A stretch of DNA of 59,838 bases, taken from contig CAZQJY010000007.1 in assembly GCA_964593465.1 (NCBI GenBank), positions 1 to 59,838 of the forward strand, in the 5' to 3' direction. Source of the DNA: Mycosynbacter sp964593465 (lineage in GTDB: Bacteria > Patescibacteriota > Saccharimonadia > Saccharimonadales > Saccharimonadaceae). Positions 1 to 8,178 of this stretch are shown in pieces; the first letter of the stretch is position 1, and each line of letters begins with the position of its first letter. Under the pieces are notes generated by a model. It saw nothing but the letters and a program-made list of their open reading frames with translations, ran no database searches and had not been told where the DNA came from. The position numbers and the translations under genes were made by a program.

Positions 1-2
1 GT

Positions 3-1721
3 GTTAAGCGCCTGATTGGCCGTAAGTTTAATGACAAAGAGGTGCAAAAAGACCTCGATATTATGCCATACGAAATCGTAAAGCATTCGAGTGGCGTGGC
101 AGTGAAACTGGGCGACAAGGATTACACTCCAGAAGAAGTGTCGGCTATGATTCTCAGCAAGATTAAGGCAGATGCAGAGGCGTTCCTCGGCGAAAAAGTC
201 ACCGAAGCGGTTATTACCGTTCCTGCGTACTTCGATGACTCGCAGAGGCAAGCTACCAAAGATGCTGGTAAGATTGCTGGTCTCGAGGTGAAGCGTATTA
301 TCAACGAGCCAACAGCTGCAGCATTGGCATATGGACTTGAAGGCAAAAAAGACGAGAAGATCGCTGTATTTGACCTTGGTGGTGGTACGTTCGACGTATC
401 TATTCTAGAACTGGGCGATGGTGTGTTTGAGGTTCGCTCTACAAATGGCGACACGCATCTGGGTGGTGAAGACTTTGACAATCGCATCGTCGACCACTTT
501 ATCGACGAATTTAAAAAAGCCGAAGGTGTGGATCTGAAAAATGACAAAGCCGCGTTGCAACGCCTGAAAGACGAGGCCGAGAAAGCCAAGAAAGAACTTT
601 CGAGTACCAACAGCTACGAAGTAAACCTACCGTTTATCACAGCAGACGCAGATGGACCAAAACACTTCGAATACACACTTACTCGCGCTAAGCTCGAAGA
701 GCTGGTAGCAGACCTGATCGACCGACTTGCCGGCCCTGTAGAAAAAGCACTCAAAGACGCCGACATGAAACCAAGTGACATCGACGAAATCGTGCTGGTG
801 GGCGGTATGACCCGCATGCCAGCCGTAGTCGAAAAGGTAAAGAGCGTGTTTGGCAAAGACCCACTCCAAGGTGTAAACCCAGACGAAGTTGTGGCCGTAG
901 GCGCAGCTGTACAAGGTGGCGTGCTGCAAGGTGACGTAAAAGACGTGTTGCTACTTGATGTGACCCCACTGAGCCTTGGTATTGAAACGATGGGTGGTGT
1001 GACCACTAAGCTTATCGAGCGCAATAGCACGATTCCGACAAGCAAGAGCGAGACATTTAGTACCGCGGCTGACAACCAGCCACAGGTAGAAATCCATGTG
1101 TTGCAAGGCGAGCGCGAAATGGCCAACGACAACAAGTCACTCGGTCGTTTCATCCTCGACGGTATCGCGCCAGCGCCACGCGGTGTGCCACAGATTGAGG
1201 TGACATTTAGCCTGGATGCCAACGGTATTTTGAACGTGACTGCCAAAGACAAGGGTACTGGCAAAGAAAACTCTGTGACTATCCAAGACAGTGGCAACAT
1301 GAGCAAAGAAGACATTGAAAAAGCGCAAAAAGAAGCTGAAGCACACGCCGACGAAGACAAGAAAAAGCGCGAAGGCGTGGATGCGCGTAATACGCTCGAA
1401 AACGCCATCTACCAGGCAGAAAAAATGCCAGATGAGTTCAAAGATAAGATTTCTGAAGATGACGTAAAGGTTATCAAAGAGGCGGTAGAAGTGGCCAAGA
1501 AAGTGAAAGACGACGAGAAAGCCGACAAAGAGGAGCTCGAGGCGGCGGCCAAAGCATTGCAGGATACCATCATGCCGATAGGCGCCAAGCTATACGAAGC
1601 AGCAGCCAAAGAAGATGAATCAGCAGCACCTGAAGATACTCCCCAGAAGGGCAAAGGCAAAAAGAAAGCCGACAAAGAGGAGCCTGTAGAGGGCGAAGTT
1701 GTCGACAAAGACGAAAAATAG
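3..1721 (+). CDS. dnaK: Chaperone DnaK (Hsp70), 5' end cut off by window
   Basis: ATP-dependent cytosolic Hsp70 that binds exposed hydrophobic segments of unfolded proteins and cycles with DnaJ and GrpE. The reading frame is open from base 3. The first visible residues (VKRLIGRKF) correspond to about residue 70 of a full DnaK, so roughly the first 70 residues, including the first phosphate-binding loop, lie upstream. Visible are the ATPase motifs DLGGGTFDVS and VLVGGMTRMP, the linker before the substrate-binding domain (VLLLDVTPLSLGIE), the alpha-helical lid, and an acidic/basic tail ending EGEVVDKDEK. A hairpin terminator follows the stop codon. dnaJ lies 0.8 kb downstream, separated by one membrane protein gene. 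grpE is not in the window and may be upstream. Confidence 0.98.
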   Translation, partial: VKRLIGRKFNDKEVQKDLDIMPYEIVKHSSGVAVKLGDKDYTPEEVSAMILSKIKADAEAFLGEKVTEAVITVPAYFDDSQRQATKDAGKIAGLEVKRIINEPTAAALAYGLEGKKDEKIAVFDLGGGTFDVSILELGDGVFEVRSTNGDTHLGGEDFDNRIVDHFIDEFKKAEGVDLKNDKAALQRLKDEAEKAKKELSSTNSYEVNLPFITADADGPKHFEYTLTRAKLEELVADLIDRLAGPVEKALKDADMKPSDIDEIVLVGGMTRMPAVVEKVKSVFGKDPLQGVNPDEVVAVGAAVQGGVLQGDVKDVLLLDVTPLSLGIETMGGVTTKLIERNSTIPTSKSETFSTAADNQPQVEIHVLQGEREMANDNKSLGRFILDGIAPAPRGVPQIEVTFSLDANGILNVTAKDKGTGKENSVTIQDSGNMSKEDIEKAQKEAEAHADEDKKKREGVDARNTLENAIYQAEKMPDEFKDKISEDDVKVIKEAVEVAKKVKDDEKADKEELEAAAKALQDTIMPIGAKLYEAAAKEDESAAPEDTPQKGKGKKKADKEEPVEGEVVDKDEK

Positions 1722-1740
1722 CCTAGGGCTATCAGTATGC

Positions 1741-1768
1741 AAAACACCTTCCATTATGGAGGGTGTTT
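1741..1768 (+). terminator. Hairpin terminator after dnaK
   Basis: AAACACCTTCC and GGAGGGTGTTT pair (one G-T wobble) around a 5-6 nt loop and are followed by a short T-rich stretch, 20 bases after the dnaK stop. Confidence 0.75.
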
Positions 1769-1837
1769 CTGTATGTACATAATTTGCTACACTGTGTATA
1801 CTGAAAAGCATAAGTGTAACTAAAGAGAGACATATAC

Positions 1838-2452
1838 ATGGAATTTGTGGGGAAGTTGGCTCAAAATAAAAGGTTGTTGGCGATTATCGCAGTAGTATTG
1901 ATATTCGTGTTTGGTGTTGGTATTGCTGCCTATGTAATCTTGAAAGATCCAACACGATCGGCTGCGGATTCTGTGCCATATATCAACAAGAATGAGCATA
2001 TTGGTGTGCTTGACGTGCTTTCAAAAGACCAGTTGCGTAGCGCATTTGGTGAAGGTACGGAAGTCAATGACGTTGAAGAGTCGGGTACGCTACATTCTGG
2101 TACCGTTCGATCAGAAACTGTCACGTTTTGGGTGAAATCTCCAGAAGGTGGCTTAAAATTTGAGCTAGATGCGCGCGCGTATCCTACAAAAGAAGATTTG
2201 CAAAACGCACGCGTCTTTACCGCTGCAGAGGCTAAAAAGATAGAAGGCGTGGGTGAAGAAGCACACTTCTTTGTTCCGAGGCTTCAAGCAGACACTAGGG
2301 AGCATCAGACATCACTCATTGCTACAGAAGGTAAAGTCGTCTACAAGTTTACGATTATCCAGCGCCAGAACGCAGCGGCATATGGTGTGACAGACGCAAA
2401 AGCTATCCTAGAAAAAGCCGCCAAGTCGGCTAACCTACAGGCTGTACAATAA
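1838..2452 (+). CDS. Membrane-anchored protein of unknown function
   Basis: 204 residues. A short basic N-terminus is followed by one strong transmembrane helix (about residues 15-36), then a soluble domain of about 165 residues predicted to face outside. No family recognised. The soluble part has no Cys pairs or repeats; its start (NKNEHIGVLDVLSKDQLRSA) is mixed polar. It has its own promoter-like -10 box (TATACT, 1797-1802) and a purine-rich AAAGAGAG ribosome-binding stretch before the ATG, unlike the leaderless genes around it. It sits between dnaK and dnaJ but is separated from both by a terminator and by the CIRCE operator, so it is probably transcribed alone. Confidence 0.7.
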   Translation: MEFVGKLAQNKRLLAIIAVVLIFVFGVGIAAYVILKDPTRSAADSVPYINKNEHIGVLDVLSKDQLRSAFGEGTEVNDVEESGTLHSGTVRSETVTFWVKSPEGGLKFELDARAYPTKEDLQNARVFTAAEAKKIEGVGEEAHFFVPRLQADTREHQTSLIATEGKVVYKFTIIQRQNAAAYGVTDAKAILEKAAKSANLQAVQ

Positions 2453-2475
2453 TAGGCTTAGGGCAAGATTTTTAA

Positions 2476-2502
2476 CTAGCACTCTTTACATTTGAGTGCT
2501 AG
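2476..2502 (+). promoter_or_regulatory. CIRCE operator and dnaJ promoter
   Basis: CTAGCACTC, 9 nt, GAGTGCTAG: a perfect 9-9-9 inverted repeat matching the CIRCE consensus (TTAGCACTC-N9-GAGTGCTAA) bound by the heat-shock repressor HrcA. The spacer carries a -35-like TTTACA (2485-2490), and TATACT at 2509-2514 is an 18-nt-spaced -10, so HrcA bound here would cover the promoter. The predicted transcript starts about 2 nt before the dnaJ ATG. The hairpin could also act as a terminator for the gene before it (T-run 2503-2507). Confidence 0.9.
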
Positions 2503-2522
2503 TTTTTGTATACTAGATAGTA

Positions 2523-3626
2523 ATGAGTAAGCGAGATTATTACGAAGTACTAGGGGTAGCTAAAGACGCCAGCGCCGATGAGATTAAAAAGGCGTTTCGC
2601 AAAGCTGCTGTGAAGCATCACCCAGACAAAGAGGGTGGTGATGAGACCAAGTTCAAAGAAGTGAACGAGGCCTACGAAGTGCTCAAAGATCAGCAAAAGC
2701 GCCAACGCTATGATCAGTTTGGTCATGCGGGTGTAGGCGGTGCGTCTGGTGGCGGAGGCGGCTACAGCGGCAACCCATTCGAAGGATTTGGTGGGTTTGG
2801 TGGTCAAAATGTACATTTTGACTTTGGCGATGGCGGTTTGGGTGACATATTTGGACAGTTTTTTGGTGGCGGACAGCCAGACAGGGGGCCACGACGTGGC
2901 AATGATGTCGAGACACGTATCACACTAGAATTTGAAGAAGCAGTCTTTGGTACCGAGAAAATGCTCAAACTCGATATGCAAGACGAATGTTCGCATTGTC
3001 ACGGCGAGCGTGCTGAACCTGGCTATGGTATGAAGACGTGCGAGACATGTAAAGGTTCTGGTCAGATTCCAAAGGTGATGAATACAATGTTTGGGCAGAT
3101 TCAGCAGGCTGTTGTGTGTCAGACCTGCGAGGGTAAGGGTAAGGTGCCAGAGAAGGTTTGTACTGTGTGCAAAGGTCGTGGCACAGAGCGACGTACACAG
3201 GAAATTACTATCAAGATCCCCGCTGGTATAGACGATGGTGCAACAATTCGCTTGCGCGAGCGAGGTGAGGCGATCGCAGGTGGTGCACGTGGGGATTTGT
3301 ATGTGCATGTTCGCGTCAAGGCTCACAAAAAGTTCACGCGTGAAGGTGATTTGATTCTTAGTGAAGAGCATGTGAGCATGGTAGATGCAACGCTTGGTAC
3401 AGAGATAGATGTCGATACTGTGGATGGCACGGTGCGCATGAAGGTGCCGGCTGGTACACAAAGCGGTACGGATTTTAAGCTGAGCGGTCATGGTGTGGTG
3501 CACGGTTCTACACGGGGTGCGCAGATCATCAGTATCGTCGTGGATACACCGACAAAGATTACCAAAAAACAACGTGAATTGCTCGAAGAGTTCAAGTCGA
3601 GCAAAAAACGGTCACTTTTTTCATAA
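2523..3626 (+). CDS. dnaJ: Chaperone DnaJ (Hsp40)
   Basis: 367 residues, usual length for type I DnaJ. It delivers substrates to DnaK and stimulates its ATPase. Domains in order: J domain with HPD (KHHPDKE, near residue 34), a Gly/Phe-rich linker (about 70-125), four zinc-binding cysteine motifs (CSHCHGER, CETCKGSG, CQTCEGKG, CTVCKGRG; the first is degenerate at its last positions), and the C-terminal beta-sandwich substrate domains. The ATG is only 8 nt after the -10 box TATACT, so the mRNA is probably leaderless. The CIRCE operator just upstream predicts HrcA-controlled heat induction. Confidence 0.98.
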   Translation: MSKRDYYEVLGVAKDASADEIKKAFRKAAVKHHPDKEGGDETKFKEVNEAYEVLKDQQKRQRYDQFGHAGVGGASGGGGGYSGNPFEGFGGFGGQNVHFDFGDGGLGDIFGQFFGGGQPDRGPRRGNDVETRITLEFEEAVFGTEKMLKLDMQDECSHCHGERAEPGYGMKTCETCKGSGQIPKVMNTMFGQIQQAVVCQTCEGKGKVPEKVCTVCKGRGTERRTQEITIKIPAGIDDGATIRLRERGEAIAGGARGDLYVHVRVKAHKKFTREGDLILSEEHVSMVDATLGTEIDVDTVDGTVRMKVPAGTQSGTDFKLSGHGVVHGSTRGAQIISIVVDTPTKITKKQRELLEEFKSSKKRSLFS

Positions 3627-3737
3627 ATTATACTCAAGCATAAGAATCATATATCATAGAATACTATTGTGTGTTTCACAAAATAGGCGTATAGTAATTT
3701 ATGTTCTTGTTGAGTTATATTAACTCTAGTCATAACT

Positions 3738-3766
3738 TTGACTAAATTGCTAAAATATGCTAGTAT
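3738..3766 (+). promoter_or_regulatory. Promoter of the first VirB6-like gene
   Basis: TTGACT (3738-3743), 17-nt spacer, TAGTAT (3761-3766) preceded by TGC (extended -10). The ATG at 3776 is 9 nt after the -10 box, so the transcript is predicted to be leaderless or nearly so. Confidence 0.65.
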
Positions 3767-3775
3767 AGAAGAGAT

Positions 3776-6448
3776 ATGTGGGTGAAGACCTTGAGACCAC
3801 ATTTGGGGGGTGTGTTGCGATTGCAATACGCCCTGAATTTTTTGGCTGTGCTGTGCGCCGCTCTGTTCGCTACAATCATGATTTCACCTAGTGCACATGC
3901 AGCCGATGCCGAGTGGCAGAGCGGTAGCCTGATGTACGACGGCAAATCTTTTCAGGGGCCAGCAAAAGCTGATAGGGCAGCAGCACAACGTTTTGGTATT
4001 CCAGAAAACTCTCAGTTTTTTGAGCATATCGATACTACTAGTACTCCCAAAAAGTCACAGATTATCTTTTTTGGCCCCGGTGATGATCTTAAGGATGCTA
4101 CATCAGGTCAGTTAGCAGAATTCACATATGATGATAGTGGCACCGAAGACAAATATACCAGTACGGGTAGCCCGAGAGCGATATCTGTTGATAAAGATTC
4201 GTACGAAACAGGTGGAGCAAAAGAAGAAACTTCGTGTACGGTGTCAGGTATCGGCTATATTATTTGCCCGATTATGGACTTCATCGCTGGGACAGTGGAC
4301 AAAGTGTATGATGTACTCAAACGATTTTTGGAGGTGAAGCCACTTTCTGGTGATCCTGATTCTAGTCTGAAAAAAGCTTGGTCGATTGTGCTGTCGATTG
4401 CAAATGTGCTGTTTATCATTGGGTTTATCGTGATAATTTACTCGTATGTATCGAATCAGGGAGTGAGTCAATATGATGTGCGGTCGATTGTGCCGCGGCT
4501 TGTTATCGCGGCGGTACTAATGAATGTATCTTTTTATATTTGCGCGCTGGCGGTAGATGCGTCAAATGTGCTAGGCGCTGCGATTCAAGATATGTTTATA
4601 GATATACGCAAAGGTGTGGTGCCAAACGATGTAGTTGATAATACGTCGTGGTCACAGGCGGCTACATTCATCTTGTCTGGCGGTACTATAGGTGCAATTG
4701 CAGGATTGGCAGCGTTGGCACCGTCGGGTACTGCGAGCCTGACTTTTTTGATTCCTGTACTGGTGACAGTGGCAATCGCGATTTTTGTTGCGGTGGCGGT
4801 ATTGGCGGCTCGCCAGGCGCTTATCACTATACTGATTGTGGTGGCACCAATCGCTTTTGCAGCGTTTATATTGCCAAGCACGCAAAAATACTTTGACAAG
4901 TGGAGAAGTCTTTTTGTCACGATGCTTATCATGTATCCAATTTTTGCAATTTTATTCGGTGGATCACAGCTGGCTGCAACCTTGGTGGCACAAAATGCAA
5001 ATCGTATGGAGGTGATCCTCTTTGCGATGTTTATCCAGGTGATACCACTCGCACTCACGCCGTTTTTGATCAAACTAAGCGGTGGCCTGCTGGGACGCTT
5101 CGCGGGTATCGTCAACAACCCGGCAAAGGGCTTGGGGGATCGTGCCAACAACTGGGGCAAGCAAAAGCGTGATGAAGCCAAAGACCGGCGCCTGCAAGAG
5201 GCAAATCGTGGCTGGAGGCGCACGCCAGGACTAGCGTTTACTCAGAAAATGGATGAGCGTAAGCGTCGCCGCGAAGGTATGCAAAAGTACCACCAGGCTA
5301 TGCGCCAGGCACAGTTTGACGAGACTAATACGGGTAGAATGCTAGCGGATAGACATGCGGAAGCACAGATGGCGCAGACGACTGCCGATAATTTCAATAA
5401 GGCACAGTTTGCCGAGCGTAAGATGCGAGAAGATGGCTTGCGTGCTGCGGCGTTGCGTGAAAAGGTAAGTCATATGCAGCTTGATGTCAACAATGCCAAG
5501 GTTGATACATATATCAAGGAGCTTGAGTCGCATGGTGGATATGAGCATCATCGTGGTGATGTCGCGGCTGACCGATTTGGCACAAGGATGCACGAGCTTG
5601 CACGAGACAGTATGGTACAAGCCTCGCGTCAGAGTATGGCTGATGCGGTACATAGAAGTGAGTACGCAGATGATATTTTGGAAAATCCTGGCCTTGCTGC
5701 AGATGCGGGGGGTATTAAGGGTGCTGCAGGTGCAAGTCTTGCGCTCGCAAATGCAACGCAGACAATTCGCAAAGATTTTGGCGAAGGTGTGGCTGCACAG
5801 ACTGAATTGCTCAAGCACTTTAGCAAGGATCTCGATAACGCAAACCTCAAGAATCTTGCATTGGGTGGTACGGCAGTCGGTAAGGACTCTCAGGGTAGGA
5901 GCTATACATTTGATGCTTCTAATATTGGCGGCGATCTGCATGAAGCATCTGTGGCGAAGTATCTACAGGAAACCAACTACGATGGTGCGAAAGCTATTAT
6001 CAAGGCAGCCAGCGATGGTGGATGGGATGGTATGTACGGTACTGTGAAAGATGCAGTCATCAAAATCCATGGTAGCAAGGCGCCGTTCTTGTCTGGCCAG
6101 TCGCTTGACGTCATTGACCAGGGTGGTGCAACGAGTGCGGGTGGTTACAATAATATGATTATCTCGTACATCAACAAGGGCAAGTTTAGCGGTCAGAGTC
6201 TCGCCGGGGCAGACGCGCAGGCGCTCGAAGACATGCTCAAGGTGATGTATGCACAGAAGCAGCATGACCCATCGCTGCTTGGTCCAGAGGTGGCAAGTTT
6301 TCCACCAGACTTCCAGATGCATGTTGATGGCCTAATACAAACAGCGCGAGAAGCTTTGGCTGATCCTAATATTCAGGCGAATATTTCCGAAACAAACCGC
6401 GAGAAGTTGCTAGCAATGAAGCACCTGAATCGTATCCATCATCCATAG
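3776..6448 (+). CDS. VirB6/TrbL-like polytopic membrane protein with long cytoplasmic tail
   Basis: 890 residues. An N-terminal signal peptide ends near SAHA-ADAEW. A soluble stretch with two cysteines (SCTVSGIGYIIC) is followed by about six membrane helices between residues 195 and 445. This core shares motifs with the protein at 39896-41854: NVLFI, VIIYS, PRLV-A, VSFYIC, PIAFA, and a YFDKW/YFSKW loop. The arrangement matches VirB6/TrbL-type inner-membrane channel proteins of type IV secretion systems. A very basic, helical region (about 450-620) and a long soluble C-terminal part follow. No other secretion gene is adjacent; the paralogue sits in the operon at 37-44.5 kb. Membrane topology is clear, the VirB6 assignment is probable, and a role in secretion is inferred. 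Confidence 0.7.
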   Translation: MWVKTLRPHLGGVLRLQYALNFLAVLCAALFATIMISPSAHAADAEWQSGSLMYDGKSFQGPAKADRAAAQRFGIPENSQFFEHIDTTSTPKKSQIIFFGPGDDLKDATSGQLAEFTYDDSGTEDKYTSTGSPRAISVDKDSYETGGAKEETSCTVSGIGYIICPIMDFIAGTVDKVYDVLKRFLEVKPLSGDPDSSLKKAWSIVLSIANVLFIIGFIVIIYSYVSNQGVSQYDVRSIVPRLVIAAVLMNVSFYICALAVDASNVLGAAIQDMFIDIRKGVVPNDVVDNTSWSQAATFILSGGTIGAIAGLAALAPSGTASLTFLIPVLVTVAIAIFVAVAVLAARQALITILIVVAPIAFAAFILPSTQKYFDKWRSLFVTMLIMYPIFAILFGGSQLAATLVAQNANRMEVILFAMFIQVIPLALTPFLIKLSGGLLGRFAGIVNNPAKGLGDRANNWGKQKRDEAKDRRLQEANRGWRRTPGLAFTQKMDERKRRREGMQKYHQAMRQAQFDETNTGRMLADRHAEAQMAQTTADNFNKAQFAERKMREDGLRAAALREKVSHMQLDVNNAKVDTYIKELESHGGYEHHRGDVAADRFGTRMHELARDSMVQASRQSMADAVHRSEYADDILENPGLAADAGGIKGAAGASLALANATQTIRKDFGEGVAAQTELLKHFSKDLDNANLKNLALGGTAVGKDSQGRSYTFDASNIGGDLHEASVAKYLQETNYDGAKAIIKAASDGGWDGMYGTVKDAVIKIHGSKAPFLSGQSLDVIDQGGATSAGGYNNMIISYINKGKFSGQSLAGADAQALEDMLKVMYAQKQHDPSLLGPEVASFPPDFQMHVDGLIQTAREALADPNIQANISETNREKLLAMKHLNRIHHP

Positions 6449-6509
6449 ACATAGTACTTAAAACATGGTACAATAGTCATATCTTTCGTCCGACATTTGG
6501 AGGTGGACA

Positions 6510-6668
6510 ATGAGTGATGAAAGTGTAGAGAAGGAGCCGAAGGAGCTCTTGGAGCCGATTGAGGATAGCGTTGCTCGCGACAACAGGCTCGCTGGTATCA
6601 TTCGGAGGTTGTACCCCAAGGCGCGAGCCGAGGAGGCAAAGGAGATGCCAGACGAAGCTACTTCGTAG
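6510..6668 (+). CDS. Small acidic/basic protein, 52 aa, unknown
   Basis: A 52-residue open frame starting MSDESVEKEPKELLEP and ending DEATS, with a strong Shine-Dalgarno GGAGGTGG 5 nt before the ATG. A hairpin terminator follows the stop. No membrane segment; highly charged, with a likely helix at the end (ARAEEAKEM). Eight of ten glutamates use GAG, whereas neighbouring genes favour GAA, and its base composition is more GC-rich than its surroundings. No homologue recognised. The good ribosome-binding site and a terminator of its own argue that it is a real gene. TACAAT at 6470-6475 is a possible -10 box. Confidence 0.55.
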   Translation: MSDESVEKEPKELLEPIEDSVARDNRLAGIIRRLYPKARAEEAKEMPDEATS

Positions 6669-6701
6669 TGTCACCCCGTCCTTGATGCGCCGCCACTCTC
6701 A

Positions 6702-6736
6702 TGCCTCACTTGCTGTTTGAAACAGTAAGTGAGGCA
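6702..6736 (+). terminator. Strong hairpin terminator
   Basis: TGCCTCACTT / AAGTGAGGCA with additional inner pairing (CTGTTT/AAACAG), followed by TTTAATTT, 33 nt after the small gene at 6510. Confidence 0.85.
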
Positions 6737-6807
6737 TTTAATTTGACCTTGTTACAATTAAAGTGTACAATATTGTTTGTCATGGATGAGCGACTCTAGG
6801 AGTAGAA

Positions 6808-7068
6808 ATGTCGAGTAGTGATGATCCGATTCAGCCTAAGCACTGGCGAATCGTGGGATGGGTGCTGGTTGTGGGAGCTGTTGCTCTGACTGTCATCGGT
6901 GTAACGGTGTATGGCTCACTCTGGTTGTGGGTGGTTGCCGTCCTGGCTCTCTTGGCCGCGGTCGTGATATTCTTCTCTCGCGATGTAAATCGTGGAAGTG
7001 GTGAGAATCGCAGCGCTACGCGAGAGCGTGGTAATGCACCCGACACCGAACACAGCCGCAACCTCTGA
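6808..7068 (+). CDS. Small two-helix membrane protein, unknown
   Basis: 86 residues: a short polar N-terminus, two closely spaced transmembrane helices (about residues 14-35 and 38-58), then a charged tail rich in Arg, Ser and Glu. It has a good Shine-Dalgarno (AGGAG, 5-6 nt before ATG), a possible -10 box TACAAT near 6765 and its own terminator. Like the 52-residue gene before it, it is a self-contained SD-gene-terminator cassette with more GC-rich codons than its neighbours. No family recognised. Confidence 0.6.
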   Translation: MSSSDDPIQPKHWRIVGWVLVVGAVALTVIGVTVYGSLWLWVVAVLALLAAVVIFFSRDVNRGSGENRSATRERGNAPDTEHSRNL

Positions 7069-7089
7069 CCATCCCTGGTCTTGGGCTTT

Positions 7090-7124
7090 GTGCCACTCCT
7101 TGCTTTTCAAGCGAGGAGTGGCAC
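7090..7124 (+). terminator. Strong hairpin terminator
   Basis: GTGCCACTCCT (7090-7100) pairs perfectly with AGGAGTGGCAC (7114-7124); a T-rich tract begins about 8 nt later. Confidence 0.8.
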
Positions 7125-7177
7125 GGGCCCCTATTTCTTTTGGTATTGCAATGCTCTTCACGTATAATTAAGTGCAT

Positions 7178-7657
7178 ATGGATAACGAGCCACGCAAACA
7201 ATCTGAGAACAAGCTTGTGAGAGTTGGTGTGATTGGCGTGGTGTTGCTACTGGTAGGATTTGTGGTATATATGCTGTGGCCCGATGCTGGCAAGATCAAG
7301 GTGACTATCAACTCTAGAGATTTTCATGCTCAGGTGGCAGATACCGATGAACTACGCGATATTGGCCTCACGAATGTAGAGAAGATGGCGGAAAATCAAG
7401 CGCTACTGATGGCGTATGATACCGATAGCACGTGGTCGGTGTATACAAAAGGCCTTAAGTTCCCGATCGATATCATATGGGTAGACAAAGACCATAAGGT
7501 TGCGTTTGTGGCGCGTAACGCGCAGCCTTCGGAGAAGAATATGTTTCGGCCTGGTAGTAAGGTGAGGTATGTGTTGCAATTGCCAGCAGGTACGATTTCC
7601 AAATACAATATCTCGATTGGTACGCAAGTAGATTTTGATTATCACAAGGGTCAATAG
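7178..7657 (+). CDS. Membrane-anchored DUF192 protein
   Basis: 159 residues. One N-terminal transmembrane helix (about 13-35) and an extracytoplasmic DUF192 domain, recognisable from ARD-like TNVEKMAENQALLMAYD, the central LKFPIDIIWVDKDHKV block and the closing RYVLQLPAGT segment. DUF192 proteins are small exported beta-barrels of unknown biochemical role. The ATG at 7178 was chosen over the GTG at 7172 because a perfect TATAAT (7163-7168) ends 9 nt before it, placing the transcript start between them. The stop abuts the next ATG directly, so the two genes form an operon. Confidence 0.8.
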   Translation: MDNEPRKQSENKLVRVGVIGVVLLLVGFVVYMLWPDAGKIKVTINSRDFHAQVADTDELRDIGLTNVEKMAENQALLMAYDTDSTWSVYTKGLKFPIDIIWVDKDHKVAFVARNAQPSEKNMFRPGSKVRYVLQLPAGTISKYNISIGTQVDFDYHKGQ

Positions 7658-8131
7658 ATGGAAGTGTTGCTATTGATAGGCCTGATTGTCGTTATCTTGT
7701 TTGTAGTGGCGTTTGTGACTAAGCGACGTTTTGGTGTGTTGGGTTTAGCGTTGGCTGCAGGGTATGTGCTGAGTCAGTTGTGGGAGCACTATATTCCACA
7801 CGTTGTACAGTTTTTTGGTCTGGATATGGTGATAGTATCGCCAGTAACACTCGTGACGATTGTGATTATATTATTACCGTCGGTCGCGCTGTTTTTTGGC
7901 GGGCCGGTGTGCCGCACAACGCGTGGACGTTTGATTGGGTCACTACTCTATGCAGTGTTGGCGGTGATTTTTTGCATGGGCGCGCTTGAGCATACAATGG
8001 TATTGTCTGGTTCAGGCAAGATAGCGTTTGATGCAGTTGTAGATTTCCGGCCATACATACTCACACTTGCACTCATGGTATCGATTGTGGATGTGATGCA
8101 TGCACATACAATTGGTGCCAAGAAACATTGA
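7658..8131 (+). CDS. Polytopic membrane protein, unknown
   Basis: 157 residues with four to five predicted membrane helices (about 3-20, 28-48, 55-80, 90-110, 128-148). Starts immediately after the stop of the DUF192 gene, so it is cotranscribed and probably translationally coupled. The overall length and helix layout are reminiscent of CvpA-type proteins, but no diagnostic motif was seen, so the family is left open. Confidence 0.65.
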   Translation: MEVLLLIGLIVVILFVVAFVTKRRFGVLGLALAAGYVLSQLWEHYIPHVVQFFGLDMVIVSPVTLVTIVIILLPSVALFFGGPVCRTTRGRLIGSLLYAVLAVIFCMGALEHTMVLSGSGKIAFDAVVDFRPYILTLALMVSIVDVMHAHTIGAKKH

Positions 8132-8157
8132 CAACCATCAGAGGTGTGTGGTACTAT
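8128..8157 (+). promoter_or_regulatory. Promoter of the tRNA-Lys transcript
   Basis: TTGACA (8128-8133), 18-nt spacer, TGG+TACTAT (extended -10, 8152-8157). The transcript should start near 8164, about 15 nt before the partial tRNA copy, so copy, insert and tRNA lie on one RNA. Confidence 0.65.
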
Positions 8158-8178
8158 CTATGGAGCGTTTAGCCATGC

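Noticed and set aside
614..1408. Long open frame antisense to dnaK (about 264 codons)
   Set aside because: It follows from the codon bias of dnaK, is a Ser-rich low-complexity translation and has no ribosome-binding site. Similar shadows over dnaJ, recA, pilC and others were dropped for the same reason.
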